Assembly: GCA_947685225.1 (NCBI GenBank)
Contig: CANTUV010000026.1
Location: forward strand, 52,599,501 to 52,663,500
DNA from: Garcia nutans
Taxonomy: Eukaryota > Streptophyta > Magnoliopsida > Malpighiales > Euphorbiaceae
Reading direction: 5' to 3'
DNA: 64,000 bases
Part shown: one piece after another, positions 23,216-34,191 of the stretch
Numbering within the stretch: the first letter of the stretch is position 1
Layout: every line of letters starts with the position of its first letter
Translations under genes and position numbers: made by a program
The notes under the pieces: generated by a model
Database searches by the model: none
What the model was told of the DNA's origin: nothing
What the model saw: only the letters and a program-made list of their open reading frames with translations

Positions 23216-26200
23216 ATGGCTTCTATATCGCATTCTCCAGCTGCATTCGGTGGAACTTCAGCTTCGGATTTTCTTCGGAGCTCCAGCAACGGAGTTAGTG
23301 GTATTCCTTTGAGGACGCCAGGGAGAGCACGACTCAGCTCCAAAACCAAGGATTTTACAGTAATTGCCAAGATCAGAAAAGTGAAGAAGCAAGAATATCC
23401 TTGGCCTGATAATCCAGATCCAAATGTACCTGGCGGAATCCTCTCTCATCTTTCGCCTTTCAAGCCGCTTAAAGAGAAGCTGAAACCAGTCACTTTGGAT
23501 TTTGAGAAACCGCTAGTTGATTTAGAGAGAAAGATTATTGATGTAATTCACTTCCTGCTCTGCTTAATTTGAATATGGAATCGGGAGAGTTTGTCAGTTG
23601 TTGCTTAATTGTTTTATTTCTTTATTTTTGTTCATTGCAGGTCCGGAAGATGGCGAACGAGACTGGTTTAGACTTCACTGATCAGATTGTCTCACTAGAG
23701 AGTAAATATCAGCAGGTTTGATCAATTACTGGCTCTACAGTTAGTGACATATCTGTTGAAATAAAATTTTCTTATACCGTGTTTGTTGTGTTCTGACATA
23801 CTTTGCATATACACATTGGTGAAATAAAACCTCAAATTACCATCATGCCATTTAACTGACCATGATATATTTTGGGCTTTTAGCAAATTATTCAGAACTT
23901 AGCACTAATTAGAGCGAGTACCAAAGAATGCAAATATTATTGCTTTTCGCCATTCTGGTTTGGATGTTGAGAATTTTCACTTGCTGCTTTTTCTAGTCAA
24001 ATTGCCATGTTTAAGATCCTATGGTGGCACTATCCATTTGTACACACAAATTTAAGATTTTTGAGGCCTTCAGTGATAAGACTTATAATCTCAACTGTTG
24101 TTTCAAGATAATAGTTTTGTGCCTAGGCAGGATTCAGGATTTCTCTCACCAATGGATTTAAGACATTTGCCTCCACATGTAACTACAATATAGCATGTAA
24201 AATTCCAAGTATAATTTATATGTGGCAAGTGTAAAGCGAAAATCTAAATTTCAAATTCTTCAAATTCATTTGACAGTGCCTACAAAGCTCAGAAAGGAAG
24301 ATATCTATTACTGAACAAAAGATACTTGATGCTTCTTTTTTTCCTGAAAAGTATGAATATATGATTAGGAAGTGAATTATAAAATTAAGAATGTAAGTGA
24401 TGCTCACTATTGTTGCATATTTGCAATAAATAACCAGGACTGGAAGAAAGCTTAATCCTCATCCCACTTATTGTTTTTCAATTTCTGAATTTTTAGGCCT
24501 CGGCTTTGTGCTGACGGAAAATTCTGACAGGCTTAGATAATATTAAAATTTTGGATCTGCAATGGGTGTTGGTTGCTATCATGACCCATTCTCTTTTAAT
24601 GTAAATTACAGGCTTTAAAGGATTTGTATACACATTTGACCCCTATACAACGTGTGAATATTGCACGACACCCTAACAGACCCACTTTCCTTGATCATGT
24701 ATTTAGCATTACTGACAAGGTATGCTGCTTCTAAGCTCTTTAGCTTTGAGATTTTTTGTAGTTGTATGTTTTCTTTGTTGAGATCTTTCAACTTCAGATA
24801 CATCGATTCTTTACTAATCTTAGTGAATCTCTTTGTATCTTAATCTGTCTAGTTTGTGGAGCTTCATGGAGATCGAGCAGGTTATGATGATCCTGCTATT
24901 GTTACTGGTATAGGAACCATAGATGGTAAAAGATACATGTTCATGGGTCACCAAAAGGGAAGAAACACAAAAGAGAACATTATGCGCAATTTTGGGATGC
25001 CTACTCCCCATGGGTATGTTCAATTAGTCGACAGTTTTCCATCTACTTTGAAATGAGATAATTATAAGAACTGACATCTCTCAACCTGAATGGTATTATG
25101 TTTAGCATCTGATGAACTTATAAATTTTTACCTTTGTCAGCTACCGAAAGGCTCTACGCATGATGTATTATGCAGATCACCATGGATTTCCTATAGTTAC
25201 TTTCATTGATACTCCCGGCGCATTTGCAGACCTGAAATCTGAAGAACTAGGCCAGGTATGTGGATGATTATCTTGTGAAGCTTCCCTTTTTTTTTTTTTC
25301 TAAATGCTGACTCTGATTTCTATGCTATGCATATGCACAGGGTGAAGCCATTGCCCATAATTTGAGGACAATGTTTGGTCTAAAGGTACCAATTATTTCT
25401 ATTGTCATTGGGGAAGGTGGCTCTGGTGGTGCTTTGGCCATTGGCTGTGCTAATAAATTGTTAATGCTTGAAAATGCAGTTTTCTATGTTGCCAGGTAAT
25501 CTGTGTTTTAACCCATTGCATTTTCTTCTGGCTCTTAATTTGAAATAAAATATACTTTTAGATAACACCTCATGAGAGCTGTACAGATGCATCTGTATCA
25601 TCTATTATTATCTCCATGGCTAACAGCTTGGAAAAGTTAATAAGACAATAACTATATAGCTTGAGCTTTTCTTTTTGTTCTCTTATTTTTTTTGTGGTGC
25701 TTTGTGTTGTGTTCACTGAGTGTTAGATCTTGCTCATCGTTGTTTTCTTTTTGTTTTTGGTCAATTTACTGCAGGATATAATAATTTAATACTGGTGGTA
25801 ATGCATATTTACAATCAACCTATGATGAGTTTGTGGACTTTAAACTACTGCTTTTTCTTGATAATGGCTCGGATAACTGAGTTTTATTGTGTAATGTTAC
25901 CTTTAGAAGTCTGCATTATATGTAAGAGCCTTTGCTCTAAATACCAACTATAGATTGCATACAACCACTGTCTCATTCCAAATCATGGCGTGTTCCTCAT
26001 CATTTTCCTGGGTTATAAGGATGTACACACGTGCAAGTGCACACACATGCATATTTTAGTTTCTAAGTTTATATGAATAGTTCTTTTTTTTTTGTAATGC
26101 TATTTGCTGATTCCTTATTCTTCACTTCTGCTTTTTCTCCCATTTGTTATTGCCTAGTCCTGAAGCATGTGCAGCAATTTTATGGAAGAGTGCCAAAGCT

Positions 26201-28110
26201 TCTCCAAAGGTTTACAGAGTCTTCTCAGTGTTAGGTTGTTAGTTAGGGGATTTATTATCGAAAACTGAAATATTTTTTTTCCTACGCAGGCTGCTGAAAA
26301 ATTAAAGATCACAGCTAGTGAGTTGTGCAGGTTGCAAATTGCAGACAGTATCATCCCTGTAAGGATCTCTTCTACTGTTGTATTCTTAAGCATAATCTAG
26401 CATATTTCTTCATTTCTTTATATTTATATTTTTTATGCCTTTTCTACTTTAAATCTTTTGGATACCATGATGAATTCGTGGTCTGCAAACAATAAATGGA
26501 AATGAATTGGGGCTTGTGGACACTTACCTGTGAACTTGTGAAGACATCTTTATTAAACCCTAATTCAAAATTCAGTCACTTAATCACTTTCCCCCACCCT
26601 CCTCCCTCGTCACATTTCGAACTGCTGCTACTTCAATTTACTTTACCTCTTTGACATCTGAAAGGAATTTTTTAAATTTTAACAGGAGCCACTTGGTGGT
26701 GCCCATGCTGATCCATCATGGACCTCACAACAGATAAAGAATGCTATTAATGAATTTATGGATGTGAGTCCCACTTATGTTTGTATCAAATTTATTTAAT
26801 CTTTTCCTGTTATTGATGTTCAATAGATATAAGTCATCTGAGTACGAGAAAATGGATTCATATAGCCAGCCTCATCTAGGCATATATAGATGAGTTGCAT
26901 TGTGGTTATATCATAATATGATTCTGAATTTTCACAGGAGCTGGCAAAGATGGACACACAAGAGCTGCTAAAACACAGAATGCTGAAATTCCGAAAAATA
27001 GGGGGGTTTCAAGAGGGGATCCCTATTGATCTCAAAAGAAAAATTAACATGAAAAAGAAAGATGAACCGGTTGCAGGAAAGACCCCAGTGCTAGAGTTGG
27101 AGGGTGAGCTTGAGAAACTGAAACAGCAAATTTCAAAAGCCAAGGAATCATCTAGCAAGCCTCCAGAGTTGGCTTTGAACGGGATGATTGAAAAACTGAA
27201 AAGGGAGGTTGATTCTGAATTTTCTGAAGCTGTTAAAGCCCTGGGCTTTAAGGACAGATTTGCAGCCTTGCGGGAAGAATTTTTGAAAGCAAATTCACAG
27301 AACCAACTTATGCATCCAGTTCTTATGGACAAGATTGAAAAACTTAAAAGTGAATTTACTCAGAGCTTGTCAGCAGCTCCTAATTATGCAAGTCTGAAGT
27401 ATAAGCTTGATATGTTGAAGGAGTTTTCTAAAGCCAAGAGCATCTCAGAAAAGAACAGTAAAGGCATGACATTGAAGCAGGAAATTAATAAGAAACTTAA
27501 AGAGGTCATGGATCGACCTGATATAAAGGAGAAGATTGAAGCGATACAGGCTAAAGTTCTAAAATCAGAAGCTTACAGTGAAGGTGAATTAGATGAAGAG
27601 ACGAAGGAGAGTATTGTGAAGATGAGGAAGGAGTTAGAACTGGAACTGGCACATGTTTTCAAATCCTTGGGTTTGGATGTAGAGGTGGTGAGGTCGAAGG
27701 CAAAAGAACTTAGTGAGCAGTCTTCGTTCCAAGACTTCAAGTCTAAGATAGAAAATTTGAAGGAACAAACTGATAAGAAAATCAGTGATGTAGTCAACTC
27801 ATCAGATATTAGAAACATGATTGAGTTGCTGAAGTTGGAGGTAGCTAAGGCAGGAAACAAACATGATATGGCAACCAAAAATAAAATTGATGCATTAGAA
27901 CAACAAATAAAGGAGAGGCTCTCATCAGCTATCAACTCAACAGAATTAAGGGAAAAGCATGAAGAGCTGAAGACGAAGATTACTGAAGCCGTAGGATTTG
28001 CTCCAGGATTAGATGGAAGTCTGAAAAATGATTATTCAAAGGAGGAAAGCTCCAAACACGATGAGTCAAGTGTAGAGATTAATGTGGGCGCAAACCGCAG
28101 CTTTGCTTAG
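23216..28110 (+). CDS. CAC3: Plastid acetyl-CoA carboxylase carboxyltransferase alpha subunit, 10 coding exons, 770 aa
   Basis: The alpha subunit of the carboxyltransferase half of heteromeric plastid acetyl-CoA carboxylase. Its beta partner is normally plastid-encoded AccD, and together they make malonyl-CoA for fatty-acid synthesis. Exons are 23216-23542, 23641-23715, 24612-24719, 24853-25013, 25141-25255, 25341-25495, 26158-26209, 26290-26358, 26686-26763 and 26938-28110. The sum is 2,313 nt in frame. Residues 1 to about 50 are a Ser-rich transit peptide. The AccA core covers about residues 60-420, with GDRAGYDDPAIVTGIG, FIDTPGAFADL and the glycine-rich oxyanion motif GEGGSGGALAIG at 286-297. 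The last exon adds about 390 Lys/Glu-rich residues, predicted coiled coil and typical of the plant form; bacterial AccA lacks them. Total length is nearly identical to Arabidopsis CAC3 (At2g38040). Confidence 0.96.
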
Positions 28111-28111
28111 A

Positions 28112-28401
28112 GTAAGTTGGTTTCTTATTATTTCTATATATTCCTTGATGGATATTTTAAATATATTTCCATTCCAGGTTCTCTATAGCCTTCTATGTTG
28201 AGATCCATAATCTGAAGAGTATCTGTTCTTGTCCTCTTTGAATTTTCTTTCTCGAAGTGGTAATGTTCAAATAATTCTCAGAAGTTGATTTAGTAAATAT
28301 ACGACTGAGTAAATAAATATATAAATTTCACTTAGTGTTTGACAAATTTAGTAAGTCTTGGTTCACTTTTTAATTGCATATTTGTTTGCCATTTTGTGCA
28401 G
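28112..28401 (+). other. Possible 3' UTR intron of CAC3
   Basis: A strong GTAAGT donor begins two bases after the stop codon and TTTTGTGCAG ends at 28401. The following roughly 150 bases are less AT-rich and look like transcribed 3' UTR. Confidence 0.4.
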
Positions 28402-28559
28402 TATCTATTTTATAGGTAGTAACTACGAGCGATAATGGCTTAGAAACAGTTGGGCAGTTTTTGATTAAAGCAGTTAGAACTGCGTCAAGCTCTTCCAGTC
28501 AGAACATACTCCATCATTATGCCTTTACACTAAACAATGGAGTTCTCCTGCCTGAGCGA

Positions 28560-29438
28560 AACAAGGTTTCGCTTCTATGGGAACATAAGAAACACACAGC
28601 ATTACATCTTTTTATGCTAGCTGAAATATCTCCGCTTTGAATTAACTTTTTTTTAATTTATCGGTTGCTCACTTAATCACTTTTAGTATACCTTGTTTTA
28701 AGTTTTGTGGTAAAATGTTTTTTTATTACTATTTATAGACACAACAATTTGTGTAAATTAGGGGTGATCAATGACATAATTTCAAGCATGCCATGAGGAA
28801 TAATACACTTGTTTTTAAACTTTTTTTTTTGACTTGGTGACATGCAGGGCCTCGTTAGGTTAGTGGAATGGAACAAGGAAAATTATTCCTAGAATGAAAT
28901 TAATAGCTATTCTTTTATGAAAAATATTTACTCTATATAATCCGATCAGCGATTGAAGTCATTTCGAAGAACTTTCTCTAGCTAGCACATATTTTCCTGA
29001 AGGCAGTCTAATTATAGATTTTCAAACTTTTATTTTTGAAACAAACTTCGCACTCGAATTATAAAAATTTAAAATATCTCAATAAACTAATTTGTCCAAC
29101 TACCTCTAAAATTATTTATGTTTTTTTAATATAATTGTTTCTAATTAAATCTGAAAGATATTTTATTATAAAAACAATTAAAATCTGTTTGCTAAACCAT
29201 TATCAAATAAAATGAAATTAAGTACATTTTCAATACAGTACATTTTAAACCTAAAACTTTTATTTAGGTTCTTCCATTATTGACAGCAAGCCAGTGGCTG
29301 AAAGTAGACACGAGATTACAGCCAAACACACACTCGCACTGCCCAAATGCTCTAACACAGAGGCATAATGACAACAGAAATACCAGCCATTACAATTTCC
29401 ATCTCTTTCGCACGTCAAACCTGATAAAGAAAGTTGCT
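28560..29438. other. Intergenic between convergent CAC3 and the DET2 locus
   Basis: The CAC3 3' end and the end of the DET2 pseudogene face each other here. The sequence is AT-rich, has no recognisable frame, and probably holds both polyadenylation regions. Confidence 0.4.
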
Positions 29439-30188
29439 TTAATACAAGAAAGGAATGACAGTTTTCCTGCTCTTGGGATAATCTTCTCCAAATTTGTCCA
29501 TATACCATTTATGGTTTGCACATGCCAAACCCAACCCAGGACCATGGCATTACAGCCCAACCTAGCCACTCCACGATTTCCCCAAAGTAGCTGGGACAGC
29601 TTACCAGCTCAAACCACCCTCCCCTTGGCACCTTATACCCACCACCCTGTCTCTTTAAGCCCACCAAAATCCTATCTGACCATATATTAATCCACATACC
29701 CCAAAAGAACACCAATAAACCACCTAAAAACCTCCACCAGAACCACCCATCACTGTCATAATCCTCCTTGTAATGAGAAACCCACCTAGCCTGCAAGTAA
29801 GCATTCAATAAATTAAACCCAAATGCCATTAGGGCCAAACTCACTGGAAAGCCACAAGCTGTTTTGGAATTATGCTGAGCGGTATTCAGGTAAAGGCGAA
29901 GAGGATAGATGCAGGTCCTGTTCAGGTAATGGATGAGAAAAGGGCATATAAGAATCAAGGCTTTGGAATTGGTAGCATATCGACCAAAGGGGAAGAGTAG
30001 AATGGTGAGCCAGAGAGTGGGACTCTGAGAAACCAAGCCAAAGATGGGGAGATGGTAGAACCCCAGCCAGGGCGCCTGTGTTTGCCATATGGGGCTTGGA
30101 GGAATCTTAGCGATATAGAGGTAGGGGGTCCTATGAGATAAAAAGTGAGGAGGCTGTAATGAAAGAGACTCTGATCTGAGAAGGCCAT
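29439..30188 (-). pseudogene. DET2: DET2-type steroid 5-alpha-reductase, broken by two deletions
   Basis: The intact gene encodes the ER-membrane NADPH-dependent reductase that performs the 5-alpha-reduction in brassinosteroid synthesis, usually about 260 residues from one exon. The similarity starts at ATG 30188 (MAFSDQSLFHYSLLT, then LRFLQAPYGKH) and ends with DKFGEDYPKSRKTVIPFLY and a stop at 29439. It needs all three minus-strand frames. Near 30026, TGGTTTCTC runs directly into AGAGTCCCACTC; the family has LMESPT here, so four bases are missing. Near 29520, VGFG is followed by only a few bases before HKWYMDKF; about 38 bases coding the conserved TC-NL-PRAR stretch are missing. Between the breaks the frame is intact and highly conserved (QARWVSHYKEDY, GWFWWRF, PRGGWFELVSCP, YFGEIVEWLGWAVM). 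Inactivation therefore looks recent, unless these are assembly errors. Confidence 0.85.
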
Positions 30189-32069
30189 CGTTGGTGTGCT
30201 TGATGGGATGGTCAAGACTCGAGAGCGATGCACTTAAAAAGGGCATCCAAATCTGTTTGCAGAAGTAATGAGTTCCAAAAGTTGCCAAAAAATATAATCC
30301 CTGCTGGGCAATTTGGAGTGTCAATAATGAATGAACATGCGAAGGGAGTGATCCAACTGAAAAAGAGAACGATCTCCCATATTTTGAGAACTCTGATTGG
30401 TCAATTGGATCTTGGACGCACCATGTTGACCTTGGTAATTATTAGATCTGAAAAATGATAATTTCAATTTTCGGGATATAATAACAACAAACAGGAAGGA
30501 AGCTATAAATAGAAAGTATATACACAAATTTTACTAACAACTATTACAGTTGCTTGTTAATATAACCCAAAAAAATGTTAGTATAAATCTTTCTTTAGGA
30601 TCTAGTTGTCACTGTTGTACTTATTGTTTGCAAAGTAATTTCTTAATATTTCCTTTGCACCACGTAGGAAAAAATTTACAGGGAATCAATAACAAATCAC
30701 TAACTTAAACCTTGCAAAAAGGATGATAAGAATAAAAGGCTTTTAAATTCATAATTTCTGCATAAAAATGTCTGACAAATACATAATTGCCAATGACACG
30801 GATAAATCATTCCTAGTTAAAATACATGTCTAACAAGTAGATAAGAGTATAGTTCTAGCAAACGAAGAAAGGAACAAAAGAGTTAGAAAGAACAACGAAG
30901 AACCTCATCAACCAATGTTAAATGGATAAAAACGTTGGGCATCCACGCTAAAACAGGCAAGGAAACCCAAAAGGTCAGCAAACCAAGAAAGTTTAGAGTA
31001 AGGTTACATGAGAGAAATGTATTAAGCAACTGCATGATGTCAGTCATGCATACGCTTGTTTATCTTATTATGCATCATTTTCCAAATAGTGAAAAAGAAA
31101 AACCTAAGAGAACGTTGAAAACAAATATATACAAACAACTAAAATGTAGAGACGTGAAAATTTTAAGGAAGGGAATGTTGCTATTGGCGCTCAAAAAGGG
31201 TTCCTTGAAATAAAAGAAAAAGGCTGGGTTTCAAAATTTGATAAATCAAAAAAGGATTATAGAATATAAAAGGTCCACAGAGATTGCGATTATAAAATCA
31301 AACAAATGAGATTAGGTAGAGAAAAAAAAAGGTCAAATTCTTTGAGATTGCACGTTTGCTGAGAATAACGCAAACTAAAAATGAAGCAACAAAAGAGAGG
31401 TGCTTCAGCCAAGGAATCTGAAATAACCATAAGAATACAAGGATTTGTGCGATATTTGATCTAGTTTCTTTGAGAATAACAAGCACAATTTCAAGTAGTA
31501 ACAAGGACCTTTTTTTTTTGAGATTCCGATCATAATATTTCCAGAATGTAAGCATCAAAAAATCAACAATATCCGCATGACAAGTCACCATCAAATAAAA
31601 CAACATTTGCCAAACCCAACTCATGAGTCAGCCTTTATCGCTTTCTCATTCAACATTTCTCAAATCTCCCAGCACCCTGATAGAGCTGAATGGCATTCCA
31701 GCACATATTCATATCTGAGTGAACATAATTTAGAAAATACCAACAGATCCAATCAGATAAAATAGAACATTCATGAAGGTGGAAATTAGCAAAACTCACA
31801 GCCAGATAATTAATCAAATAATGGAATTACACAGGAATAACGTGTGTTGGAAAATCAATTTAACTCCCATTTTTGTTCCTTTTTTTGGGATTGAACTAAA
31901 TCTAATCATAAGAAAACAGCAGATTCAACTCTCAATACCATATATAAAAAAAATGAGCAAGCAGTCAGATTCAGTGTTTAAAGCTCTATTTAAACCCAAA
32001 TAAATCAAATAATCATCTCACAGACAATTAGAGCATATGACATCCAGAGACAGAAATCAGTAAATTTAC
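30189..32069. other. Gene-free stretch upstream of the DET2 pseudogene, possible leader intron
   Basis: No protein similarity is seen in any frame. A CCAAT word lies near 30395-30400 on the minus strand, and a plausible acceptor (ttctgcaaacag in minus orientation) lies near 30258-30270. The stretch could be an intron between the leader exon at about 32070-32270 and the DET2 reading frame. This is inference from splice sites. Confidence 0.3.
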
Positions 32070-32304
32070 CTGAAAACTGAACCAGACTCTATATAATTTG
32101 AATCAGCTGCGACCTGCAATCCCAGCAACCACACTGCTTACTTTGTTGAATGTCAAATCAAACTGAAACAGTTCCTTCCGCATCAGGAATTCGGAGATAG
32201 CTCAAGCTCCTGCAGCAGGCGACGTCAATTTTCAGCGGACCGGCGTCATTTTGGGTCTCTTTCTTTCTTCAGTGTTCTTCGGAACTTTCGCCGCCGTCTT
32301 TATA
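32070..32304 (-). promoter_or_regulatory. Candidate promoter and leader exon, minus strand
   Basis: In minus orientation a TATAAA box (32304-32299) sits in a GC-richer island. About 30 bases downstream begins a 200-base leader ending at a CAG|GTAAAT donor (exon edge 32070). The leader carries a minute frame (MTPVR) and a 26-codon upstream frame at 32183-32103 (starts MRKELFQFDLTFNKV). The next recognisable minus-strand gene is the DET2 pseudogene, so this may be its promoter. Confidence 0.35.
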
Positions 32305-33220
32305 CTAAACGAGCTTCTAATAGCCTGATAGGCAGCTCTGCCTCTGGCCCTCTGCTTTGGCAAAAGAAAATAGAATTATTAAAAAATTATTTTTAGTAAT
32401 AAGTTAGAAAATTTTTTATTTTTCTGTTTTCAAAGGAAATAATATAAATTTTTATTTAAATTAATTAAATTTCCAAAGATAGGATAACTTTCAATTATGA
32501 ATTATCTGCATCTTATTTCTCTTTTTTTTTTTAAAAAAAATCTACTTCTAAAAAGGGCTTTATTACAATAATATTCAAGTCAATGAAATTAATTAAAATA
32601 ATAAGTATAAAATCATCTTTTATAATAAATTATATTTTATTACATAACTAAAATAAAGTAATTATATTAATAAGATAAAAATATTAATTTATTGAAAGAA
32701 GCTGTATTTACTAAAAAAATGCACAGTGTTTCGATTTTTTTCAATTATCATGCTTAATTAGGTAATTTAATTTGAAGTTTTAATTGTAGTTACATTTTAA
32801 TTTATTAAAATAAACTTATTATGGATCTAGCAAGTTGCTACTTCCAAAATTATTTTTTAAAAAAAATTAATTATAAAAGAGAAAATTGACAGGTATATGT
32901 AAATGACCATATTGTCCTCTCCATCCTTCAACGCTCTTTAGTCATTGCCCAACGCCCAAGGGCATTTTCAAAATTAAACTATTTATTATTTTTTATTTTT
33001 TAAAATCTGTAATTAATTAATTTTTCATTTTACTAATGATCTCAGTTGTTTAATTTAAATTAAAAATAATAAAGTTAATCCATTAATACATATTATTTTT
33101 TTTGAATTAACCATTAATACATATTATTAATTATTTTTTTAAACTATACATATTATTAATTATTAATATATACCTATATATACCCAATTTTTTTTATCAT
33201 ACAATTTTTTTTATCGTACA
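32305..33220. other. AT-rich divergent intergenic region before the capping enzyme gene
   Basis: No gene is seen. It separates the candidate minus-strand leader (ending 32304) from the plus-strand capping enzyme transcript. A TATATATA run at 33175-33182, about 40 bp before a GC-richer leader, is a candidate TATA box. Confidence 0.4.
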
Positions 33221-34191
33221 CACTTGAGTTCCGAGCCCCCGATTCGTGGATTTCCACTCCCCGGTTCTCTCTCTCTCCTGACAGGGATTGATAATTTATT
33301 AAAACCTTTGCTTATCTCTCTAATCCAACAAACAAATTTCTCTTCTCACCGTCTCTTTCTCGCTCTAGGGTTTCTAAGACGTACAAATGGCTATTGCGAC
33401 CAAAGACCATCGCCCGGTGCCACCATAATCGTCGGCTTTTCAAGTTCCTCAGCGAAACACCAGAAGCTCTTTAATGGTCTCTTTGATCGCGCACCTTTCA
33501 ATTTCTTTGCTGCATCAAACAAATTAGCTTCTATCCGTTACTTCGTAGGCACAGGTGTTTCGATTTTTTAGCTCGAATTTGTCCTTCGTTTTCTGGTTAA
33601 TGCGGGCTTTCGACTCTTTCTGGATTGCTTGCTTCTTTTAGGCCCTTTTTTGGGGTCGATTAGGAGCTACAGGAGCATGGCATTTTTTTTTTAATTTAGT
33701 ATTTTAGGGTTTTAGTTAGTGATTTAGTCTTATATATGCTGCTGGAAAAAGAAATGTGGGAAATTTAAGTGTATTGCAGTTTTTGAATTTCACATGCCTG
33801 GCTTTAAGATAACATAATTAGTAGTTGGCGTTTAATTCTTGGCGAGAAATATAGGTCTAGCATGATATTTTTTTCAAACTCTTTCACCTGAGTTTCTTAC
33901 TTTGTCTGCATTTAAAGATAGCAACTAGCAAGTTCCATTGTAAGTGGCTAATAATGGATTTTCAGTTTTTACTGGAGGCCAATGTTTTGGTTATTTACTT
34001 TTTTTTTCTTTTGCTGCTTGTTGCCTCTTCAGTTGTGTGGATTGATGAGTATTAATAGCTTAAATTACAATAATTTTTTTACTGGTTCAGGTTCTTTCCT
34101 TGTATTTTCTGTCGTAAATACTGCTGCAGGAAGGAGCCTGACTGAACATTTGAGATTTTTATGTTGGTAAATGCCGTTTGGTGGATGTTGA
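33221..34191 (+). other. Capping enzyme 5' UTR with a probable leader intron
   Basis: A GC-richer leader begins near 33215. It includes a 115-codon open frame without similarity that I read as untranslated. A plausible donor (GGCACAG|GTGTTT near 33553) and acceptor (CTGCTGCAG near 34129) would remove a T-rich intron before the coding start at 34192. Confidence 0.4.

Noticed and set aside
27009..27935. Minus-strand frames of 107 and 120 codons over the CAC3 last exon
   Set aside because: They are mirror frames of the Lys/Glu-rich coiled-coil coding sequence.
29280..29690. 136-codon open frame on the plus strand over the DET2 locus
   Set aside because: It is antisense to strongly conserved DET2 sequence and has no similarity of its own.
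31298..31624. 108-codon hydrophobic minus-strand frame
   Set aside because: AT-driven Leu/Phe-rich frame with no family similarity and no splice support.
33224..33571. 115-codon open frame upstream of the capping enzyme
   Set aside because: It lacks similarity, lies in the presumed 5' UTR and runs across a plausible splice donor; the capping enzyme start at 34192 matches the family N-terminus.
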